Positions 26,873-37,079 of a stretch of DNA of 64,000 nt are shown one piece after another. The translations under genes were made by a program, and so were the position numbers. The notes below the pieces were generated by a model. The model made no database searches. It saw only the letters and a program-made list of their open reading frames with translations, and was not told the DNA's origin. How positions within the stretch are numbered: the first letter of the stretch is position 1; the number at the start of each line of letters is the position of its first letter. The DNA is from Rostratula benghalensis (lineage: Eukaryota > Chordata > Aves > Charadriiformes > Rostratulidae): NCBI GenBank assembly GCA_013399305.1, contig VXAI01000025.1:4642798-4706797 (forward strand), in the 5' to 3' direction.

Positions 26873-28081
26873 CCTCCCAAACATAAGCCTGGTTATTTCT
26901 CAACTGAACTAGTTCACCAGAAATCCCCTGCAAAGTCTGACCCCGTGCTGTGATGGGAGCGCTGCCATCTGCTTCGGGGTGAACAAGAGATCACCCTGAG
27001 TTTCCGCAGTCGCTCCTGAAGCAGTGTCATACCCTGCAAACCCTAAACTAAAGAGGTATTTATCACCCGGGTTTCTGCAACAAGGACCGAAGTGGTCTGG
27101 TCCCGGAGGAGGAGGAGGGTTGGAAGAGGGAGACGTGGCAGGTACCCTAGGATGGGGAAGGTGTTGGTGGGTAAAACACCTGCCGGCTGCAGCAGGGGCT
27201 GGCTGAGCTCCAGCTCGCTCAGAAAGGGGAGGGCAGTAAAGGGAAACAAGCTTTGTCTCCCTGCTTTGCTTTCATTATCCACCAGTTTGAGCTGCTCACT
27301 AGAAGCCAACAGAGCTGGGTTTCCCTGCTCCTGTCCCTCCCCACGCTGCCATCCAGCTCCCCGTGAGCCCGTGTCCCACCTAATCCCACCTCTTGTAGGG
27401 GCATCACTGGGGACAGCTCACCCTCCCCGCCAAAAAAGAGCGAATCCATCCAGCGAAAAGCACTTGCAGTTACACACACGGCCAGAAACATACCAGTGCC
27501 AAACTCTGTCAGAGAGAGAATTACTTTTGATTAATGGGAAAGGAAAGTTAATTGTCATTTGGTATAAATGTCAGGGTGGAAAATCCAGAGAAGATAAAAC
27601 ATCGCTTTTCAACAAGAAGGACGGGAAGATTTCCACGGTGCAGCCTAAGCTTTGCTGCTTAATGCGGATGAAAAAGAAAATACTATTCTGATCAGCTCCT
27701 TGGGAGATCAGGATGTTTTAGCTTTCACTATCAGAACCAGGGGATGGGGCCACGTAACTCTTCGGTGCACAAAGCTCAGCGAGCTTTTCACATTTCTCGG
27801 GGCTAGATCCGCAGCTGGTGTAAATCACCGCGACCGCTCTGACTCGGGTGGCACCCGGCCAGGTTTACTCCGGCAAAGGATTTGGTGCAGAAATGTTTCC
27901 CAGTGTATAAACTTCTGGTTATGAGAGACAGTTTCTGGGCTCCAGCAGGGACTGGTGATCTGAAAAGGGGGTTATGGGAATTGGCAAGATATGAAATGGT
28001 GTGGGAGAGTTGCAAATATTTAATTTCCTGTGAAATAATTCTCTAGTGGCTATGCATTATATATTTATATTCGTGTATATA

Positions 28082-28096
28082 TGTGTGTGTGTGTGT
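28082..28096 (+). repeat. Short (TG)n microsatellite
   Basis: Seven to eight TG dinucleotides follow an AT-rich lead of TATATAT and ATATT units. Likely length-polymorphic. Confidence 0.85.
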
Positions 28097-28451
28097 ATGG
28101 TTGGGCAAGTTACAGTCTATAATGAAAAGATTCTCTATTGCCCCTGAACAACTCAGGGCACCAATTGTTTGCCCGGGAGTGTCAGCAGGCAGCTGAACTC
28201 CGTCCATTTGCCCTGATACAATGCCTTCAAGACCCAATTGACTCCCGAGATGGTTTCCAGCTCCCTGGCTGCAAAGCCTGTTATGTGTTTAAGGAGGAAA
28301 TATGCTGGGGAGGAGCTGGACCCGTTTAACGCCCGCAGAGAGATTCCAGACTTGTGCACCTGCCTCTCCTCGATGCCCACAGCCAAATTTAAACGCTGCG
28401 GGCCCCTCGGTGGAGAAAGGGGCACAAGTTAGGGCCACGGCTGTTCCCGGG

Positions 28452-28463
28452 CTATAAAAATAG
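28452..28463 (+). promoter_or_regulatory. TATA-like box (possible)
   Basis: The text 'ctataaaaatag' is a canonical TATA-box match and is one base off a MEF2 site. It lies just downstream of the GC-rich run 'ctgttcccggg'. An isolated TATA match is expected by chance in 64 kb, and no initiator or exon is evident downstream. This is therefore only a pointer. Confidence 0.15.
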
Positions 28464-28737
28464 AGATGGATGCTTGCCTGCAAGGAGGAAGAATGTGAGG
28501 CTTCTTTGAAAGCCGAGCGTGAGCATGTCCTGACACCTCCTGGTTCTTCACCTCACTGGAAAAAAGTTCTTGCTCTTTCGGTGCGCACGTGCGTGGGGAC
28601 ACACACGCACCCAGCACGGAAAACAAAAGCTACTGAGAGATGCTTCTAGCAGGGCTCAAAGGGGATGGAGTGGGGGAGAATGCCTGCAGTCAGCGTTGTT
28701 TGTTTTCAGCTCTGTTTGATTAAAAAGCTCCAAACGA

Positions 28738-28738
28738 N
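28738..28738. other. Ambiguous base N
   Basis: A single undetermined base inside an A-rich stretch, just before AAAAGAAAAAA-type sequence. It marks a low-quality consensus position, not biology. Confidence 0.98.
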
Positions 28739-29093
28739 AAAAGAAAAAATAGAAGAAAAAAAAAAACAACAACCACCCTAAATTCCCCTTCAGAATGAAT
28801 TGGGAGCAAAAAGAAAACCGCATTACGTGTGCCGTTTCCCTGCCCCTCGCCCTGGTTGCTCCCTCTCACAGAGCCCTGGCAGGATGGAAATCTGTCGGGC
28901 TGTCTGTTTTCCACCCAGGTGGACAAACATATAGGCAGGAGACAATGCAATTTGCTGTTTCAGAGGAAAGCGAGGTCCGCACACGAAGTGAAATTGCTGA
29001 TCCCAAGCAAGGGGGAGCGCTCCCTTCCCCCTCCAGCAAACACACGCATGCACAAGCAGCCACACTTCCACACCCCTCCCCTCCTATTTTTAA

Positions 29094-29290
29094 TTAAGAA
29101 ATGAAGGAAAATACAATATTTTTATATTGTCCTTTCAAGGAGATCTCTATTTGCATAGTCGGATCCCCCTTCCTCCACACAGCACTAACATTAGTGTGAC
29201 CTTTTCCTGCTAATTGGAAAATCTTACGGAAATAAAGCCTGTCAAAAAATGAGAAGTGTCTCCCCTTTAGGCTGGCCAAACGACCTCAGA
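29094..29290. promoter_or_regulatory. Candidate AT-rich regulatory tract with octamer motif
   Basis: This tract contains an octamer-type 'atttgcat' at about 29,149-29,156, a 7-bp inverted repeat 'acaatat'/'atattgt' at 29,113-29,130, and the core 'gctaattgg' near 29,208. It sits right after the GC-elevated block. Motifs of this kind are typical of POU/homeodomain enhancers. The call rests on motif content only. Confidence 0.2.
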
Positions 29291-29760
29291 GGGGGAAAAG
29301 AAGTTCTGAATTTCTGCTCCTTCTGCACACACTGCAAAATCTTTATTACTTCGGAGAGCCTTGAAACCCAGTAATGCCCCTCCAGTGCAAAGAGAAGTAA
29401 ATAAATTTCTTCTTATGACCACTTTGGAGAAACACACAACCAGATTTACTCAGCAGGGATAGATACTGGACAAGATAATGAAGAGAGAATAAGAATATGA
29501 TAGGGGTTTACAGCCTCTTCTGTCTCTTTAAAGTGTTTTAATCCTTCAGAAACAGGATATCGGGTCCATTTCCTTAAAGATACAGTATCCCTTCTGGGAC
29601 AAGTAATGTTATAAAAACCTAAGATGTAACATCTATCTCACAATATTGATTGGCACTTTAGTGTGATAAAAGGGGTTGAACCTGAAGGGGGGGAGAAAAA
29701 AAAAAAAAGGTAAACTGGGATTACTCTTTGAAGAATTCAAAAAAGTCCCTGTAACACCAG

Positions 29761-30005
29761 NNNNNNNNNNNNNNNNNNNNNNNNNNNNNNNNNNNNNNNN
29801 NNNNNNNNNNNNNNNNNNNNNNNNNNNNNNNNNNNNNNNNNNNNNNNNNNNNNNNNNNNNNNNNNNNNNNNNNNNNNNNNNNNNNNNNNNNNNNNNNNNN
29901 NNNNNNNNNNNNNNNNNNNNNNNNNNNNNNNNNNNNNNNNNNNNNNNNNNNNNNNNNNNNNNNNNNNNNNNNNNNNNNNNNNNNNNNNNNNNNNNNNNNN
30001 NNNNN
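29761..30005. other. Assembly gap (245 N)
   Basis: A run of 245 N. The left flank contains a G7 run followed by a long A run at about 29,687-29,708. Any frame spanning the gap is meaningless. Confidence 0.99.
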
Positions 30006-31109
30006 GGGGAAGAGAGAGAAATTTCAAATAAAGAGATATGCTTTTGTTATCAACAGCAAACAAAGGGAACTCAATTTCAAATGACTGTCTGGTTCACTTA
30101 TAAAATGCCCTTTTTAGACACATCACCTGTTTTTCAGAAGAGCTTTGAATGAAAACATTGAAACAACTGTCATCGTATGGATAGATCTACAGTCATTCCT
30201 GAATTACTCAAAGTTAAAATAACAGAGACACAAATACTGCAAACAATTGTTCATTTGAGTACCTTTTACTCATACTGGTAGTCTCATTCAAGCCTGTAAG
30301 ATCTATTTTCATGGGTTAGCGGGGCTGGGTTGGGATTGTACGGTGAAGATACCAAAGACTGATGTGGACACAGAAAGGCTTCTCGGTACCTGGTTAAAAG
30401 AAGGCAGTCTTGAGACATTTCACCTTTGCATCTGAGAGGGCATAAACAAGCACAAGTCGAGACCCCTTCTGCTTTCAGAAGAGGCCATTCTGCTCAGGGA
30501 TGTGTTTTACCCAACCCAGCAAAGATTAAAGCCAGAGGTGTCTTGCAACCCCCTTTCCCAAACAGGGAGGGACAGTCCGTCCGGTGTCCAGTCTGTGCCT
30601 GCCAGACCCAGCTCTACAGGACGTGGGCATGAGGGTGCAAAGAGGTTACACCTAAGGGTAGGAGCACAGGGCAGGAGAAGAGTCAGCTCTGCTTGTCCCC
30701 TGCTACAACTGCCTATCAAACCTACAGTCCTGCCCTAACCAGGACCTCCATAACTTCTGTGCCCACTTGCTGCCCACACACAGAAACCCACCGGGGCAAC
30801 CCCAAGACTCAGCACCACTGGGAGAGATGTGACCCAGTGTGGGAGCCCCAGTTAGGAGTTATACAATAATGTAGGGCAATTTTGTTCAAATCTGTTGGAG
30901 GTTTAAGTTCCAGCCTGTAACTCACTGAAGTCAACAGTCTTTTCTGAAGGGGACAAAATGACAGGCTCTTCCAAGACACATATGCTCCATCTCAATGCTA
31001 TTTTCAGCTTGGATTTTAGGATAGAGCTCAAAATATATCCTCCAGTCGTTACTGTGCTCCTTTGAAAGGAGCAGGGTGCTACCAGGCAGAATATCACTCC
31101 CATTAAAGC
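30006..31109. other. Unique noncoding sequence
   Basis: No gene or classified repeat is recognised between the first gap and the CR1 fragment. Frames here are short and without domain character. Confidence 0.5.
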
Positions 31110-31212
31110 CTAGTCTAGTTGGAGGTGTCCCTGTCCATGGCAGGGGAGTTGGAACTGGGATTTTATCTTTAGGGCCCCTTCCAGTCCAGACCATTCTACC
31201 ATTCTGTGCTCT
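31110..31212 (+). mobile_element. CR1 LINE 3' end, severely 5'-truncated
   Basis: The segment reads 'tagtctagttggaggtgtcc', 'ctgtccatggcaggggagtt', then 'ggaactgg', an 'atcttt' block and 'cccttccagtccagaccatt'. It ends in degenerate 'ccattct' units at 31,190-31,205. This is the signature end of avian CR1 elements, which finish in short ATTCTATG-type repeats instead of poly(A). Only about 100 bases are present, as expected from CR1's habit of inserting with heavy 5' truncation. Confidence 0.88.
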
Positions 31213-31686
31213 GAATACAAATAAACACTGACTGTGAAACTGTCCTGTTGCACTTTGGGGTTGCATTGTCACTGCAGCCAGGGACCACAACACGTCCTGC
31301 ATCCTGAATGTCATTTAGTGACTAACGAGCTGCAGGAAGATGCAGTTTAGCTGTCGTGCTGCCGGCTCCTATTAAAGGATGCTCAGCAGAGGTGGGACAA
31401 CCCAGTGGCTGAAGAAGTCGAATGGAAATAGGCCACACAAGGTTTCTGCAACCCAACCCAATAACTCCCCCTGCAAGATTATAGAGCAGAGACATTTAGC
31501 TCTCATAGAGGCCTCCCCAGACCGCTCATACGAGCGGCACCATTCCCATTTGTCAGGGATGTATGGACACCCTGCCCACACAAACTAGGTACTTGCCCAG
31601 AGGGCCCCGACTTTAGTGAAATCTTTATGGGGCTTGAATTATTCAAGCCTTGACCTTTAGCAAATCTCTCAGTCAATGCTAGTTAA

Positions 31687-32403
31687 TGTCCTTTAAAGTC
31701 ATTGACCTTAGGTCAGGGACCAAGGGGGTGCTTTATCAATGAAGACACACAGGTTCAAAATCTTTTGCGATATATTTTTAAGTACCCTGAAAGAGGACTG
31801 CTGGCCACACACAAGAGGGGCACCAGTGCCACTAGATATAACAGCATCGGCAGGAGGCTCCCAACTGCCCTCTGTGGGATCCATCCAGAATTAAGGAAGA
31901 CCAAGGTTTCCTCTGAATACCCATTTGAGGAGTGTCTGAACCAGCAAACTGTGATTCAGTCCACAGCAAAGATAAAGGTCAACCACAGCATCTGCAGCCA
32001 GATCTCCAAGCCCTCTGTACAGGGAGGCAGAAGGTGGGGGAAGCAGCTCTGCCAATATCTCCAAGCGACTAACAGGTTCTACTGTCACCACCTGGTACCA
32101 AGCCCAGTGCACACATTTTGTAGACCATTACTGTGTAACATGCAGAATTTTGTCGAGCGACTTTCACCTCCCCAACCAAACAGACGGGTTGCACAGCTCT
32201 TGAAAGTTGAAGTCAGCTTGGCAATAAAAGATTGCTGCCCTGTCTGTCTTTCACTTTCTCTTGATAAGATTACCTCTTACAAAACAATTTCAACACCATT
32301 TAGAAACAAGCACAAGTTTTATAACAAGCCTATCTTTCCAGAAGGATGGGTTTTCAAATGTGTGTTTGTGTGTTTTGTGACGGGACCTGACGTACTTTTC
32401 TGA
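31687..32403 (+). other. Longest open frame in the window, probably not coding
   Basis: About 238 codons are open between stops at 31,684 and 32,401. No ATG occurs in the first 140 or so codons; the only clear internal Met lies in the last third. The translation is basic and rich in Cys and Ser, with no recognised domain. With this base composition and window size, an open frame of this length is somewhat unusual but can occur by chance. It could only be coding as an internal exon. Confidence 0.1.
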
Positions 32404-35400
32404 ATATTTCACAACATTCATTAACAGTGAGGTCGCCTACATTGCTATAAACAGCAAAAGTTCTGGTTCAAATCTTCATACGAGCTCAGCACTTTTAATC
32501 TTGGACTTGAAATTGGTTCACAGGACTAGGTGAAAAGCCAATTTGGGGGAGTTTTCTGCTTTCTTCAAATTGTAAAAATGTCAATGGGAGTCATGAGGTT
32601 AGACTTATTGGGCAGGCTTCTGCCCTGATTCTAGCTAGGGGAATTATACATAATGAATTAACCACATGACTAATTTTACCTCATTTTCTGTTCTTGAAGT
32701 GTCTGCAAGCAAATTAAAATACCCTGAAATTATTCATTACCTAAAAGTACTCTCAGTGAGAGGGATTTATTTCACCTTAGTCACCTAAAAGTTAGGTCTT
32801 TAGCTAACCTGGTTTTTTAGTTTTTCTCTATAGTTAAGTCAGTGAGAAGACAACTCACCCAATCCCAAAGATAAATGTTGAAATTAGGTGGGTTGAACCC
32901 TCCTCTAGAGATGCTGCTCTCCTTTGCTGTAAAGGTAGCCCAGGTGAGTAGGTTAGATGGGATACCTGATTTTTTTCATGGCTAAAATTAGTTGAAATTA
33001 ATCCTAACCCACATAATTTATCACAACATAAGTGCAGAGGTAAGCTTTTCCACAGAAGCTTGCTTGAATGTTCAAGAGCAAGCAGTTTTTCACAGACCAG
33101 GCAGATCCAGCTTTTGAAAGTGCCCGAACACCTAGCAACCATGGGAAACATTAATAGTTAAGTACCTAAATACCTTAAAAGATGGGCCCACGTGTCTTAT
33201 TGAATGTTTCTGTTCTCTGAATGGATGAGTTCAATTCACTGAATCAGGCTTCGGGGACAGATCATCACCACTGGTGACTGCTCTTGTGTTTCACTTCCTC
33301 CGTGAAACTCCTCCGGTTGAACATTGGTAGAAAACAAATGGGAAAGGGGTATGATGAAGGCAGCTGTAATGGTACAAATTTGTTTCCGAGCAGAGAAAGA
33401 AAGGCCAAGCTTTTTAACAATTGAAATGTTGAGTTGGAGTTCTAAATTTGGCCTGGCTTTCAGAAACGAGGAGCAGCCACTGTATCACTGCTTTGTACCT
33501 TTGAAAAATTAGAAAATTAGACTGTCCATTTCAGGATCCAAGCCTACTTTCCATTACGGGACTCACAGCTCCATAAGAGAGGCTGAAATCACCTTAATTC
33601 TCCTGGAGAATCCACCCCGTGTGTTGGCAGAGGAGCCTGGGGGTCACACCAGGTACCAATAGCAGAGATATTTTAGGGGTGATACCTTCAACCCAGTCCC
33701 CATTTTTAACTGCATCAGGATGTGAAAGCTTTACTTGCTCTCAGGAGGTACGCGGCCAAGGCACATTCGTACAGCTTCAAAAATGTGTGGCTTTTAGGAA
33801 GGTGGGGAAAGGCTCTGACAATAGGATTCGAGACTCTTAATTCCAGCACTGGTTCTGCTCTGCCAGTATTACCCAGGAGGGATTGATTTACTTCCCCACC
33901 ATGGCTCTGCAAGCCCCAAACACAGCCATTTTCCAAGGTTTCCCGAACCAAAAAGGACTCCTTTCTATATCAAAGCCAGGCCCCATCCTGCCCAGCAACA
34001 CCCCCCAACTCCTCCTTCAAATGGGGAAACTGCGTTTGCAGGGGGTCGCCGGTGCTGTCAGAGACACCTACCATTTTATAGGTGCTGTTAATATTTTGCT
34101 CAGACGCTGTGAGCTGAAGGAACAGAAGCACTTCTGGGTGTCCATGAGCTGGCAGCTGCCCTGCCATCACCGGCTTTCCTGACGGTGAAGCTCCTCGTTG
34201 CTGCCGCAGCCTAGCGGGACCCTTTTGGAGGGAGTACAGCGAAGTGCAGCAGTGTCTGTTTGACACCACATGAGGGAACGTGAATTGTCAATTTGTTGAC
34301 AGTGTCATGTTGCCACTACCAGCTTTCCCTGCATTATTTGGAAAGAGCTCAAGTCAGTCTATTTCCCAGGCTGAGCTTCCTCACGTTACAGCTCCAGGCG
34401 CTCAGAAAAAGAGATGCAACCAGGGCAGAGTTTTCTTTCTAGTGGAGAGAGAAGCTGTTTCATTTAAAAATATTATCACTGTTGTTAGGGTGGGGAACTT
34501 AACCCCAGGAGCAGTTTACCCCCTGGACCCTGCCCATTCCCACACCACCACTGGACTAAGTCAGCCCATGGGAAGTCCAGGAGAGCTTCAACTTTTGATA
34601 ATTTTTCAACTTGCTCCCGCAATGCCATCATGTCCAAGCAGGATCAGGAAATTGGAAAAGCATGAGGCTAGGAAAATTACTGAGCTTCCCCTCCCAGCTG
34701 GGTTTGCTGATGATTTCCACTTGAGCTAGGATTATTTGCCATTGCCCATCGCCCTCTGAGCTACAGGACTCACCTGGCTGGCAAACCTGCAGGGGGGAAC
34801 AGGATTTAAACCCCCCAAATCTATAGGCACAAACGCACACAAATACGCATGGCTTTTCTTGCAGGCACTTCTGAGGAAAATTGAGTCCAGACACAGAGCT
34901 GACAAACAGATTTACATCCTATGTACAAAAAAACCCACCCTCCCCCTGTGACTCCCCCAAGCCAAGGGCTGTTGTCTGGGACAATGCCAAAAAAGCTACT
35001 TCGAGAGAGAAAAATAGGACCAGGAGGTGGGCAGAGTTGGCAGGAGCACTACTATTCTTCCTGCCTGCTGTAGGAATAAGAGAATGGAATAAGAGATCAG
35101 ATGTTTGCAGGGATAAAACTTTCTATGTGGCAATAGCCAAGACAGGTTATTCTGCTTTACAAACCCCAGGAGCTTAAATAAATAATNTTAAAAAAAAAAA
35201 AAGGTGAAACCAGTTAGAAATGGGAAGGCATTTTTAGATCATCCTTGTGAGAAGCCCCAGACCCTGAGCAGCCCACACAGCCTCTACTGGCTGCCCTGGG
35301 CACGCTGCTGGTGCAAATTTCCAACTTGCTAGGAATATTCACAGGTCCCAGATAGACAGTGGAGCATCTTTCAGGCCATCACCGTATCATACACCCATGG

Positions 35401-36866
35401 AGGGCTTGCAGGCTCTGCTTCTGCTTAGAAACTGCATGCTGGAGCCCTTTCACAACCAGCATCTCTCCCTGCAACACATTTTACAGCTGGCTAAATTACT
35501 GACTTCAGCTCTCCCACAGTTTCTCAGTACAGAATGCACTCTAGATATTTCAAATAAAAAGCAAAAGATGTACAAAATTCCAAAAAGCTGAGAAAGCCTT
35601 GGCAGCTATATATGTAGTTTTTTTTCTACATTGCCTGTGATGGCAGAAGAAGGAGGAGAATTGCTCTACAAAACTAGTGTTTCTCCTGTGCATATCAGGC
35701 TGCCATTTCAAGAGCAATACTGCTAATGTTCCTTCTCCTGAATTCCACTAATTTCTCAGTGGCATTGTCAATATAACAGGACTTCCACTTAGTGGAAGAG
35801 AAATGACTGTCCTTGCTTGGAAACAGAGGCTCTACTTGATGATATCCCTTCTGTTTTTTATCTTCAAATTAAATAGAAAAAAAAATACAACAAAGCTAAG
35901 CAATCAGAAATGAAGTAACTTGTTCTTAATTACAAAAGCCAAAGCACTTTAGCCACCACCAGCGATAGTTTCTGGGTTGACACATCTGCAGGTCAAAAGT
36001 GACAACAGTAGATGGATGGCACAGCACTGGTTAAAGAGCTCGAGTACCCAGCTTGCTATGGAGTTACAAGGTGTCTCTAAACCCTCTGCACCTGTTAAAA
36101 AAATCAAATGGCAAACATGCTGCTGATGGGATTTGCCCTGGTGCCTCCTATTCGCCACCCTGGGAACACAGTTTGCTTAAAACCACTTTTAAACCAGAGC
36201 CCCCTTTCCCACGAAGAAGCATGCATCAAGCTGATGGAGCACATTTGTAAGAAACTGCTTTACACCTTCAAGACTGAAAGAATAAATCTCTTTAATAAGC
36301 TCTTAGGTTTTCCTAGTGATGCAGATTGAAGTAATATTATAGAAATGTGTATAGTTGTCAGTAATTTTACAGGAACGAATAGAAAATGCCAGGAGGACTC
36401 ATTTGTGAAATGGAAACATTTTGAGTGACTTTTTTTTTTTTTAAATAAAGATTCCTGCAAGGACAAAGAGGCTATGTCCCTATCACACTGATCTATGCAA
36501 TAATTGTAGATTTCCTGGAATTTCCTTTAACATCAGCCCTACTAGGTTGTTCTTTGCATCTCATACATGGAATGCCACACCACTAAAGCAATCAGTTGTA
36601 TGAAGTACAGTTACAGAGGTGGGGAATGACACTGTATTTCTGTGAGCTAAAATCCTAACAGCACAGACTGGCCCCGAAAGGACTCACTTTAAACTTTGAA
36701 ATCTGGCAAAGAACATTATAAAAGAAATACATTGAATGTTTACAATGTCAAAGGTGCTGCTTCCAATCTACCCCAAGCATATCTGGGGAAAATTTCCCAT
36801 TTATCAGTGGCAAAAACCCCTGGGCTGTTTAACATGGCAATGTGACTGCAAATAAAACAAATACCA
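32404..36866. other. Unique noncoding sequence with an old repeat-like motif
   Basis: No gene is recognised. At 33,158-33,192 the text 'gttaagtacctaaatacctt' followed by 'aaaagatgggccc' resembles a motif scattered through bird and turtle genomes, which I cannot assign to a named family. A single N lies at 35,187 next to an A run. The interval 33,600-34,260 is somewhat GC-rich, with overlapping frames on both strands but no clear exon. Confidence 0.45.
35187..35187. other. Ambiguous base N
   Basis: A single undetermined base immediately before a 12-13 base A run. It probably reflects homopolymer sequencing error. Confidence 0.98.
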
Positions 36867-37079
36867 TCATTGCTTCTTTTTGGGAGCAGTGTTTTCTGGA
36901 GATGCAGTAGCAGCAGGAGTGCCTGGCTTGACTAATGCTGCGGGTATCTGCCCCTGGGGAGTGCAGATGCCAGGAAATAGCTTTGGAGGGTTGTGACTAG
37001 TAATGATCACGCTGGATATTTTAGGCATATTAGTGGGCACTGCTGAGTGTAATTCTGGATTAACTCTTCTACTTATCAT
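36867..37079 (-). other. 70-codon ORF with coding-like texture, unidentified
   Basis: An ATG-started minus-strand frame of 70 codons ends in a stop directly after a lysine-rich tail (KKKQ). An in-frame stop lies four codons upstream of the ATG. The second half is rich in Pro, Thr, Ala and Ser, the look of a disordered protein C-terminus. The codons run for the full length without homopolymer artefacts. I do not recognise the protein. The ATG has C at -3, a weak context, and no neighbouring exon is identifiable. It may be a chance frame or a 3'-terminal exon of an unseen gene. Confidence 0.12.

Larger units (their letters stand above)
27000..29060. other. GC-elevated block, no gene assigned
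   Basis: The block is richer in G+C and CpG than most of the window. It holds long overlapping frames on both strands, for example an Arg-rich 199-codon frame at 27,092-27,691 that starts without ATG. None matches a protein I recognise. A TATA-like box lies at 28,452-28,463, and a TG microsatellite at 28,082-28,096. The block could contain a promoter or untranslated first exon of an unseen gene, but the sequence alone does not show one. Confidence 0.35.

Noticed and set aside
27092..27691. 199-codon Arg-rich plus-strand frame.
   Set aside because: It starts at GTG. The arginine run comes from a GGA/AGG purine stretch, no domain is visible, and the opposite strand is open as well.
29676..30152. 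158-codon frame.
   Set aside because: It is mostly N from the assembly gap.
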